In this document: in pieces, positions 39,701-51,700 of the stretch
How positions within the stretch are numbered: the first letter of the stretch is position 1
Layout of the letters: every line of letters starts with the position of its first letter
Assembly (NCBI GenBank): GCA_033961575.1
Contig: CM066731.1
Span: 128,271,001 to 128,335,000, forward strand
Length of the DNA: 64,000 nt
From: Aselliscus stoliczkanus
Taxonomy: Eukaryota; Chordata; Mammalia; Chiroptera; Hipposideridae
Direction of reading: 5' to 3'
The notes under the pieces: model-generated
What the model was told of the DNA's origin: nothing
The model's input: only the letters and a program-made list of their open reading frames with translations
Databases searched by the model: none
Program-made: the position numbers and the translations under genes

Positions 39701-42700
39701 CCCAGTTCTAATATATTTTTATTTCTGATTTTTATTTATTAGACCTTGCACACTGCCAATCAAACCTCGTGGAACTTAGCAAACTCCTGCAAAATTTGGA
39801 AATACTTCAGAGAACTCAGTCAGCACCTAACTTTACTGACATGCAGGTAAACATATCACTGCTGCTGGTAAAAAGACCCATTTATACTGGACTGTTCTGT
39901 GAATATGTAAAGTGACATTTAAAGAGAAACAACTATAATACAGATACATTTCTATTCTGAGTTATTCTTAATATTTTTTAATCTTAGTGTCATTGTATTA
40001 ATGAAGATCTCTATTTTGAAATGTTTTACATTTAAATACAAGCTAACTAGAAGAAATAAAAGTCTGCATCGTTCTTTCATGTTTGTGTTACATTAAAAAT
40101 GATAGCACTGAAGATATAAAGTAGATACTCTCAGAACTATTACCATCTTTTCATGTAGAGAAAAAATGCTGAAGATCTCTAATCTTGTTTTCATTTTGTA
40201 TAGCAAAAAAGTTTATTTTATGATTAAGTTCTTGTCTCAACTCGTAATACCCATTATGTATCAGATATACGTTTCTCCCTGGCTGGTTTGCTTTAGGTAT
40301 CTAACAATGATTCTTTACTAACTTGTTTTATCCCCTTTGTCTATACCTGTGTCATCTGTGTGAACTTAATAATACTTTGTTGCTTTTACCTATTTGTATA
40401 ATGTAGGCTAACTGTGTAGATATTTCAAAGAAAGACAAGCGGGGCACAAGACGATGGAGAACAAAAAGTGTCAGCAAAGATACAAAAATACAACTGCAGG
40501 TACAGACTTTACTTTTCCTTCATTCATATATTTATGTACTTTTATAATCTTTATATATCAGTTTATAGAAGTTAAAAAGTAACTGCTTTAAAGCCAGTGC
40601 TTTTCAGACTGAGTTATATTATCTAAAATAGTGGGAAATCTATTCTTACTCTTGCATGAATGAAACTTATTCAAAATAAAAGTTAAAATATTTAATATGG
40701 ATGCAACATGGCATTTTCATTTTCAATTATAGACTTTCAACCATTAAAATATATTTTAACAAAAAGTCACCTTACAGATCGCGACTAAAAATCCAATGGG
40801 TTGTAATGAACATTCATTTATATATACTAGATCTTAAAAGAGCCATTTATGTGTTAGCTTTGTGCAAATTTTTATCTATCAATAAAAGAGTGAGGGTTGC
40901 AATAGATTCTATTATAAATCAACAAACTTAGGATCTAATTGAATTACTGTGATTTCCTGGCAGTATAATTTCATGCATTTCTCTTAAGTTTCCTGGGCTT
41001 CTATTTGCACCTCAGTAAAGTGAAGAAGTTACTTTAATGATCTCTGAATTCCCTTTCAACTCTAAAATTCCATGATTCTACAAAAGTAGATATTATATGG
41101 CCATCGAATATCACTTTTAAAATCTGAACTAAAGTGTTAATAGCTCGTGATAAATTTACTTGAAATTTATTTTGAATAAGTTACTTATTTGAAATTAGTG
41201 ATTTTAAATTTTAAAATAACATCCTCATGTTGTTTTATTACAATGATACTAAATATGGTAAATGCCTAAAACCTCTTATGTCATAAATCATATTACTTTC
41301 AGATCCTTAAACTAGAATCTCTCTCTATTTCTCCAATCCTAGCTGTGTATTATAAAGGACTCTTACCCTGCACAATCAGAATTAGACTTGTGACTTTGCT
41401 TTGCCTTTTATTGCACTATAAATCAATTCGTATTCTAATACAAAGGTAAAAGGAACTGCTTTTCAAAATTCCTCAATGTCTTCTGAATAAATAACAATAA
41501 TTCTTTAATTCTGACGTATTGATAACATTTTTTTGTTGTGATTCTGAATGTGTATCTAACAAACTCTTTGTTGTTTTGCTTGCTAAGCTGCTGTATTTGT
41601 AAATAAATTGTCATAAGCAATGAAGATCCATGGTTTTGTTATTTAGAATGTCCACATTCTACAAACACATTTTTTTTATGTTCCTTTTGTTCAATATGTT
41701 TTTGTGTGTTTTTCCCTCTATTCAGAAAATTATACTGTGGAGACAAATGTGCCAAATGACTTCACAAGAAAATTACCTAAAATTGCTTTTGGCAGCTTCA
41801 CTTGTTTTGAGCATGTGATTGTCTAGTTTTGTGGCTGTATTTTTTAAAGCATGGCATCTATAGTTAATATAGAAAAGAACCTTCATTAAAAAAAAAATTA
41901 AAGAAGGCCAGGATCATGATTCTGCGATTATATATTATTTCATTTAGATATGCATTTCTGATTAGATATTGTTTCAGCCTTGTTTTTATAAAGTATGCCA
42001 TTGAACAGATTCCCATTCATAGCAGTTGTCTTGAGTAGAGTGGCTCTCAGTGAGTCTGAGTGCAACGTCTCTGGCTACTCTGCTGTGGCCACAAGGCCAA
42101 CCATATTCCCCACATCTCTCAATTTTTTCTGAAGGGAATAGAATACAACTCTCAATAGTCTACCTAGTCACAGGTTATGCTTTTCAATGTGCAGAGAGTT
42201 CATGAGGATTTTTTTTTCTTTTTAAGCCATCAGAAGAAATTATTCAAAAAGCAGAAAATACTCATTTATACTCCTGCAACATTTTTGGGTGGCTTGTTTT
42301 TAAGTTCTTATTTCTGCTGTTTTGCTTTGTTTTTGTTTTGCCAAAAGAATAACAAAATGACCCTTATGGTTCTAGTTTAATTATTTTTGAGGGAAATTGA
42401 AATCAGCTCAATCCCACATTCAAAGAAAACTTTATACTTTTAAAAGTATATTTTGTTGTACCTGCAAGTAGAAATAAAAAGATTTGGGGCCGGCAGTAAA
42501 CTATTAATCATTCCCAGAGAAACCCCACTTCCACATGGACTGGTAAAACCGAAGGTATGGAAGGGGAATGCTGCAGAATTTGGTGCCATTCCTGGACCTC
42601 TTCTGCTCACCCAAGCCAATAGGTTTTCCAAGATACCTAGGATCCCTCATTCTCTGTGACTGAGAAGTTACTTGGAAGTTTCTTTAACATGCACACTTGG

Positions 42701-45700
42701 CTGGGGAATCATTAAATCTGCCAAGACTGACTTATGACCAATATAAATGTCATTAGTCATCAATATTTTACCAGCAGAGAGATATAACATTTATTTGTAC
42801 TGTAGTGGACTAAATATACTCACCATCTTCTCCCGCCCTAATGTAAAGGTTTTTCTCCCCTGTTTTAAATATTTCTTAACCATTGGAATTCCATCTGATG
42901 GTACCAAGGATTTATTTTGAGCCCATAATCATCTCACTACTTGAACCACTTTCTCTTATGGCCATTGTTGCAGCCCACTTGAGAGACCTTGTAATGAGGG
43001 GCTCATTTTTCATCCCCTCTATTGTTTTAACTTTCAGAGTACCAGCTTTTGTGAAGGAACCTAGACTGTCTGCTGGTGGTGGTGGTGGTGGTGACAGTGG
43101 CTGTGGTGGCTGCGGTGGTGGTGGCTGCGGTAGTGGTGGTGGTTACTGCTTTTATTTTTACTGGTGTTTTCACTGGCCTTTGCATTCAGCATTCTGTAGC
43201 AGTTATCATTTTGGAGTAATTTCAAAAAAGATTGTTTAAAATATTGACCCCAGGAAAATAAAAATGAACATGTTATTTATACTGGATATTTGATTGCTTA
43301 TTCTTGCATAGGTTAGATTGTGCTATTGATTTGAATGTGAAGGTTAAGTTTTGGACCTGTATAGCCATATTTCCAGTAGAAACCATTGGGAAGTTAGCCT
43401 CAAGAACCCACTGTGTAACTCACTGAAGGCAACATTTGTCCTAGAAGGCTCTGTGGAGATTATTTTTTAGAAAAGGGACTTTTTTTCTCCCAAACTTCCA
43501 ATTTTCTCATTCTGATAAAAATCTTGGTATCATCATTGTATAGTAATAGTTGGGATATGTTTTAAATGAGGTAGAGGAAGGCAATAAGAGAATGATTTTT
43601 AAAGGGTTGCTGTGGAAGAGGTAGCTGCTAGCTAGATTCCCTGTGTTGCTGATAGCATGAATTAAATACTAGATCCCTAGTTGTTGGAGAGAATGAGAAA
43701 TAGTAGGAAGTATGGCATAGCAGATAAATGATCTGATGTCATTCATGTATAGCTATCCTAGATCTCACAGATGCTCAAATTACATTGTAGAGTCAAAAGA
43801 AATTCTTCCTTCTTTTGTACTACATTAAACATACAGAGATTTTGTATAGAAAATTTTTTGGTGGAAAACAGATTATGTATGTATGTATATAATAAGCATA
43901 TACATATGCAGAATATTTATGAAAATATTTAGAGAAATGTGAATGTAATTTGGCAAATATAAAGAGAATTAAAGCCATAAGAATTTTAAATATTTTTCTG
44001 TTGTTCCAAAAAGACTAAAGCAGTCTTCCTGTTTTTTCTCGTTCTGAACTGTTAGGTGACTGTTAAGTACATCTCACTTAATTGAAATTGAAATTATTCC
44101 TCACAACCATAAAGAGTCAGGATCTGTCAAATGGGGGCAGAGTTGAGTGGTGAGAAGGAAATGTCATCATTCCTTAATCCCATTCACCAAGAAGAGAAAA
44201 GAAAGAAAGAAAGCTCAAGGATTCTTTCCTGGTTTCTGCACTGAATGAAACCTGTGCTTTCAGGTTTTCATAGTTGATTTTTTGTAGGCATCGTCCCCAC
44301 ACACTGGGAAAATTGAGTTTTTCTTCTTATGATATGGAGACTGGTTTCCTCTGCGGAAAATTCTTCAACTTGAAAATCTTACCACCATTCCTAATACTGA
44401 ATCCCAGAGAGCTTTATGGGAGGGGACTAAATGGGGAGTTGAAGATTCCTGCTACATTTCCCCGTACTTTCTCCTCCCAGCAAGAAACAAAAAAGTCCTG
44501 CCGATTACAACCTGTTTGTTTTAGCTTTCACATATTATTTATTTAATCACTTTTCTCTGAACTTATTTTTTCTTTGCTTCAATTTATTGAATGCCTTTGA
44601 CTTCACATGATGTGAGAGTGCATGAATAAAACCGTATTCAAATTTATTTTACCTTTGAATCTCAAGCTATTTGTCAATTCCCACTTTTCCATCTCCTTTT
44701 GGGGTGGGGGTTATATTTAGCAAATAAACTCATGTGTTTCGGTGACCTGTGATGAGAATGATGAACTTTACTCACAGCCTGAATGCCCCTTCGAGCTCTT
44801 TTCAATGCTAAAAGTGGGGAATAGTCAACTTCAGTTAAAAATCTCTTCCTCTCCCTTGTCTGATTCTCTTTCATCCTCCCACATCCTGTCCTCTCTCTCC
44901 CTCATCCCGTGTTTTCTCCTCCCTCCTCTTCTCTCATTCACTGTCAGGAAGGGCCATCTGTGAAGGGCCAGTTCAGCGCAACTCGGCGCCGGCAGAGGCT
45001 AGCGGCAGCAGTGGCTACAACAGTGAGTGGATTTCAATATCAAGTGAACATTTAATAAGAATGAGAAGCTGTGTATGAGTGTCACCTCCTCTGTCCTAAT
45101 GGTGCCACTTGCGTGTGACAGCATCAACTGTGGCCCACTCCTGTGCTGGCATAGCTTTCGCATGTTCTCTGGCTGCCTTTGCATGGCAAGAGTTGCACAT
45201 GGACATGGGGATTTGCAATGGAAAACAATTACATCATCCAGGTCTCTCCTTCTACTGTCAGTGTAAGAAATACTGTAAATGCAAGGCTGTGAAGCTGAGT
45301 ACAGCTCCCTGTACCATGGGATTTCCTTAAATAATACTGGGTTTGTGGGTGTTTTTGTTTTTTGGTTTGTTTGGTTTTTTTTACCATACTGATATTGGAA
45401 CCTTTGCTAACTGATTTGTTTTTCTAAGAAAAGTCATGTTACTACAGACATAAATTGTGCTTTTTTTTGTAGCAATGTGACTATTTGAACAGGATGTGAG
45501 AATAAAGAAATGAGAGGGTAAGAAAAGGTGAATTTTGATGTCATCTTTAAATGGCCACACAAATTACACTTAGCAAGGGAAAATTATTTTCTGGAGGGAA
45601 TATTGAGCTGAAAATCAGAAAATGTAGTGTGGAAAGGAGAAGCACCTCAAAGTTAAATGATGTTTTGTGCATGTCTAGAGGTTGGTTTGGTTTTTCTAAA

Positions 45701-48700
45701 AGAGAAAATAGGATGGATATTAGGAGGGTAGAGGAAGTATTGAGGTAAGTAAGGTAAATAACCAAAATTTCAAATTGAGTAGAAGGTATTTAGAATAGTG
45801 AACTGTCTGTATGGAACATAAACTAGAACATGTAAATATAAGAACCTTTTGCTAAGGGCCGGCTGAGTGGCTCAGTTGGTTTAGAGCTTGCTGAAGAGTA
45901 CGAGCAGAACTCTGAGCAACAGCAGTTTGATGCCCAGCCTGAAAAAATTTTAAAAAAAGAACACTTTGCTGGATAAAAGTAAATCATAATCTTTTGTTTA
46001 ATCATGACATCCTATCAACTTTTTTCAATATGAGTACTGAATTAATAGCAATCATGTATGTTTATTTTTTGGCTATTAAAGAATATTTCCTAACTTAACA
46101 ATAGTCTTGCTCTTGCTAGAGGTGGAATGTATTTTAAGATTGGAATTGCTGAAAAATATGAAAACGTTTCGGTTCCATTGTAGGAGAAAGGATACTGGTG
46201 TAAGGATTGTTGGTTTTCTACTTTATGATTGGCATCTGACTTGTATTTTATGTAAGTGCTTAGCTAGATTGTTTGAGAAACAGAATTGTTTCTGATTATG
46301 AAATGAACTAGTGGCTTGGAATTTATTAGGAAACTGACTCTTAAACTCACATTTTGTGAATGTTGGAACAAATTATTGAAGTAGATTTCATGGTTGATGT
46401 ATATCTCATGCAGGTACTCAAATGCAGGTAAATGCCAACTGCATGGTAACGGATTCTGACAATAGATACATGTGTAATCAGTGATACAATTCTTAAATGT
46501 TTGTAATCTTTCATTTATAAAGTGAAGAAATCAAATGAATACTAGAGAACAATATTGCAGTACGGAAAGGAAAGGTCAATCATTATATAAAAATACTAAG
46601 ACTTCCTAAATATACTTCTAGGATGGCATGTAGGGAAGTGAATGTGTCTCCACTGTGTTCATTTTTTAATTGCAGATACATAGAAGTCAATATAAAACTG
46701 GGATTAGAACCTATTTGAATAGAATGGGTTTATATTTTAAAAATTGAGAACAGAAGAGAAAATCCTTTAAAAAATAAAAAAGAAAGAAAATATTAATACC
46801 CACCTCCTAGGGTAGCTGTGACTACAGAAGTTAAGAATAACTTAGATGCATCTAATGAGAAAAGTTACTGGCAACATTTAACAATGAATTTGGGAATAAC
46901 TAGGGGGAATTATTGCTTTAAACCCCTTAGAATTTATCACTTTAACTCCACACCAGAGCATAGCCACCCTCCGCTGGCTTCCTTGGCCCCCTCATCCGTA
47001 TCTCAGTGACCTGACGCTGGTGACTCAGCCACCTGTTTCTTTTACTGCAGTGGTTCTCCTTAATCCCCTGTCCTTTCTCTTCCCAAAACTAAAGATATCC
47101 CACACGGTTTGAGCCTATCCTGTCCTGCTAGTACCTTTTACCTAGAATTCTTCCAATGACTCCTAGTCACTCATTTTCTTTGCCCACTTGGGTGTCTAGC
47201 ACAGCTGAGATTACTCACAGAGAAGAGTGCACCCAAGGAGAAGTTTCAGAGATTTATTCTTATTGATCCTTAGTGCTAACATCCAAATGATCCCGTTGCA
47301 ATATCAACCAGACCCAACAGAATAGGGGGTTTGGAAAGCGAAACACTGGCCCCTCCCCATGGACAAACCCTGAGAGTCCCAGTGCAAACAGTACTCCCTA
47401 CGAGGATCCCTGCACGCATAGTGCAGAGTAACAGCTGCAGGAGATTTTGCACATTGGCTCCACGAGTCATATACATTTAGATGTGCTATTGTGTGTTCTT
47501 TTTCATTCACCATTTACCATTTACTATTTACCATTGCTGAATTTCAGTGCCAGTAGTTCCACTGTCCATCCATGTCCCTTTTAACTTCTTTATAGACGGG
47601 TGTTAAAAGCATCTCCTAACATCACCATTTCAAACTGCTTATAGGTACCAGAATGTTTCCGAATCAGGCTGCCTCCATGTCACAGGATTTCAAGGAAACC
47701 TTGGATTTTGTTCCTGAGCAGGGTGTAAAGGCCACACTCAGCATCGAGGGTTGGCATCAAGGGTTCTCAGTACAAACATTGAGAGCTATAGACCGCTCCT
47801 ACTCCAGCCATCACTGATAGAGAGCATAGTTACCACTTACATTTTTTAATCCCATAATACCCTGATGGACAAATAAAAAACTGAGTAAATAAGTCCCCAG
47901 GCTGAAGAGATATTCAATTAGAATGAGAGTAATACATCTCACTTTGTAGTCTTAATTTCATTTCATGAATTCTTCTATTAAAATGACCCATCCCATATAC
48001 TTCTTTTAACAACAACAACAAAAAGATATCAGTATAAACATTTTCAGTTGGAAGCACATAAAAATTAGTTTTTAGTATGCCAGGGGCCTGTCTGATTTCC
48101 ACTTAAATGCAGCATTCCAAGTGTCTTTCCCTATGGGTTATATATATAAACCCACTTTTACCGGTTTCATTGTCAATTTAAACTTCCTTTATGTTCAAAA
48201 TATAAATTTGTAACTTATGCTTTTCTTCTCAGTGTCTGTTTCCAAATCTTTAATAGACAGGCCATTACCTGAGAATAAGTCTGGCGTCTTACTGGACTCT
48301 CTGGCCTCCACTGTATCATGTCCTCTTATCACTCCCTGTCCCCCAGCTGTCATAGCCACCTCCCTACCCGCAAAGCAAAGAGACCCCTCTCCTACGCCAC
48401 GCCAGTCCTTGGGGTGTTAAAGGCACCTGAGTGCAAATAAAATCCTTTTCCCTGATTGTCAACACATTACATTCCTCAGCACCAAACACCCACATTCCTT
48501 GTTCTTAAGGCTCCTCTAAGGTCCTTGTATCAGAAAACATATGCTTAAACCCGAAATCTCTCCCTGTGACCTCCTAACCTCCACCACCTTTTCCATGGAT
48601 TCTCTGTGTTCCACCTAGAGGGCTACGGGCTGACTGCTCTTTCTAGATCTAGCAGCACCACAGCTAAGGTCAGACAGAATGTTTCTGAATTAAAATATTT

Positions 48701-51700
48701 TTCCATATAAATCCCATTCCTCAAAAGACCTCAGTTATTGTTATCACAAAGTTACCTGGCTAGGATTCCAACAAATTATTGAACCCAAGGACACCATTGT
48801 CTCAAATGGCTTATCTACAGCTTTTATACCTTTTCTGGGGCAGCCAGAAATTCTGCGCCTGATGAGATTTAAAAAAAGTTGTTGACATTTTCCAGCCCAG
48901 ACACCAAATTCTTTGGATAACATACATGATTAGCATGTTTAGCATAGCTGAGTTTAGGCGGAGAGCTTTATGCTCACTTCCTTTCCCAGTAAGACTCAGA
49001 TATCATCTGAGATAAGTACAGTAGTGCCTTGGTTTGCGAGCATAATTTGTTCTGGAAACAAACTACTTGTATTTCAAGACATCGCTTGTTTACCACGTTA
49101 AAATGTATTAGAAATGTTTGCTCATCTTGCAGAACACTTTCAATCCAAGGTTTTACTGTAACTCCCTTCCAGGGCAAAGCTACATCTGAGGCACCCTTCT
49201 CCAGTCTCAACTGCCCCTCCCCATATCCACAAACTGCAGCTTAGGTCAGAATTTTTGGTTCTCCAACTGTTCCATCTATTCTCTGTATCTGCTGTGCATG
49301 CTAGTTTGTGTTCGTTCCCTGTCTTAAAATATCAGGAAATTTGAAGCAAAATCAAAAAAGGAAGTGGTTCTGACATATATACATCAGACAAGACATTGGT
49401 TCCTTTCTCCTACAGCATATTTCCTGTTAGATAGAGGGTGTGAATTATACTTGATTTATATAAAACTCAGCAAAGGAGTCTAACTGTCTGATTCTTGAAG
49501 ATAATTGAGTGAACATCTGTGATTTAGAATTAGGGGAAGTTACTGGTGATCTGATTTACAGGAGGAATTGATATTCTCATTTTCCAAGAATATTTGGTTG
49601 ATAGCATTTGTAATAGGTAGAACGTTCTAGAAAGAGAGGGAAAGGTGCTTTGCCTCCACCCATCACAAGCCTAGCCCAGATCCAGCCTGGGCAAGGAAAT
49701 ACTTCTAGCCATTGAGAAAATCTATAGTAATATGACTTTTTTTACTTAATGCTTTTCTATCTTGGCCAGTTCATAAGCCATATTCATATATGTAAAAGAG
49801 TTGTGTGTAACATACTAAGGTAAACTATAGTAATTATATAATATCAATTTCACTTACAAATATATTTTGATAAATCAATTTCAAATTCCATTGTGGATCT
49901 CTTTAAGCCATTATTATATTTACTGTTAAACTTATTTATATCTAATGGCTATAGAGCAAGTGAGCCTTTCTGCATACGCTCCTCTTGAATTTTTACCTGT
50001 TCAGTGGGCTCAAAAAGAAGTAAGCATAAAAAGTCCTCTGACACAAGCACCTGGGCTTTGTAAGAGGTCAGCCATGTCGCATTTATACTAGTGTTTTCTG
50101 CCAGTAATTTTTTTAGATACAACAGTGGGTTTAGAGCTGAAGCTTATCTGGGATTGTACCTTTTCTTCCTGTCATTCTGTAGTCATCTCTCCCTGTACCA
50201 ATGAAAAGCTAGGGAGCCAGTGGCAGTCCTAAATCAACTATGGAAAATTAGACTCCTTGCTGCCCTGACCACCTGCAGAATAAATGAGCACTGAGTGTCT
50301 CCGAGTGTGTCATCAGAGAGGAATCTATGATTTTGAAGAAGGGAAGAGGTCTTTTCTATGTAAGAGAATGTGGAACAGTGCACTGTTGCTCTTTAATCAT
50401 TTGTCTCTTTCCCTTTCAGGTTCCTTTCAGTGCTACCATGTCACCAGTTCGCTTGCATTCCTCCAACCCCAACCTTTGTGCAGATATTGAATTTCAGACT
50501 CCCCCTAGCCACCTCACTGACCCTCTGGAAAGTTCAACAGATTATACAAAACTTCAAGAAGAATTTTGTCTAATTGCACAGAAAGGTAACAACAAATCTA
50601 ATGTGCCCGTTAGAGAAGTTCTCCTCTTTGATGAGAGATTGCCGTTTACTCTTTTATCCTTGCCTAGGTAGTCATGGTAGAAAGATTAAATGGTTTATAT
50701 GCTTTTTGGAGTTCTACCTACAGAACTCAGTGGGATATGATGCCTGCCTTTTGATTTTTTAAAAATTTATTTTTTATTTTTTTAGCTGAGCCATCCTGCC
50801 ACCTGTTGGCAGCTCAGTGGCAGCTCAGCTCAGGCTTGCAATCAAACTGCTGTTGCTCAGAGCTCAGCTCGCACTCTTGAGCCAGCTCTTATCAACTGAG
50901 CCATTCGGCTGGCCCTGATGCCTGCTTTTTGGAAGAACACACATCATAGGTTTACAGGTATTGACTGAATAAAGAGAGTGTCACTGAGGGAAGAGAAAAG
51001 AAGAAAGACAAAAAGAGTTATCCCAGGGAGCTCAGGAGACGCTACTACTCAACATCTTTTTTTTCAGTGTCTTTTGGTTATTTAATGCATAATTGTGGGT
51101 TATCCTTAGCAAGGGAAAAAAGAAAGAGACTCTGTTGGAGCCTTTACCTTTTCTTATTAAACACCACTCATGAATTTTCCTGTATAGTGTGTGGGTCAGG
51201 AGTTTCCCCAGGGCTCAGCTAAGCAGTTCTCTGTCACATGTCCTGGGCTGAGTTCATTCAGTGGTATTCTGCTGGAGGCCGAGCTGAAAGCACCAAGCTG
51301 GCTTCACCATGTGCTTGGCATGGTGATTGGATGGCTGGAAGGCTGCACCCAGCTGGGTCCCTGTACCCCTCCATGCCAGCTCTACCTCAGGATAGAGGGA
51401 CACAGCTGGGTCCAAAAGACTGGTGTGTACAGTATTGGTCCTGTTCGAGGCCAGCTCTGAAACTGGCACAATGTCACATCCATGGCACTCTCTTGGTGAG
51501 AGCTGCACAGACCAGTCCAGATTGGAGGGTGGGGAAAATCGACCCCACCTTGGAGTCTCTTTTCTAATGTTAAATTTTCAGTAAGACATGTTGCATAAGT
51601 TCAATTGTTTTCATCAGCCACAGGGAGTAGAGTAGAGATAGTCGAGTATAGGTAGACTGAGCAGTCCTGTGTTTACCAAGAAAAGCCTCAGCTCTCATAT

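Larger units (their letters stand above)
32635..39742 (+). other. OSBPL6 intron between exons F and G
   Basis: This 7.1 kb intron is the most repeat-dense one: MIR, antisense L1, triplet-repeat DNA, a mariner MITE nested in a MIR, two L2 pieces, another MIR and a MER5-like scrap. The stretches 32700-34470 and 36840-39100 hold nothing I can name, apart from a poly-T run near 37182. Confidence 0.8.
45023..50419 (+). other. OSBPL6 intron between the cassette exon and exon J
   Basis: This 5.4 kb intron contains a SINE (45854-45956), a possible LTR-like stretch (about 47188-47812) and a pogo-like MITE (49019-49158). The rest holds nothing I can name. Confidence 0.8.

Noticed and set aside
42883..43239. 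118-codon frame with a Gly-rich stretch
   Set aside because: The Gly run is only the translation of the GGT triplet tract; no conserved domain and no splice support.
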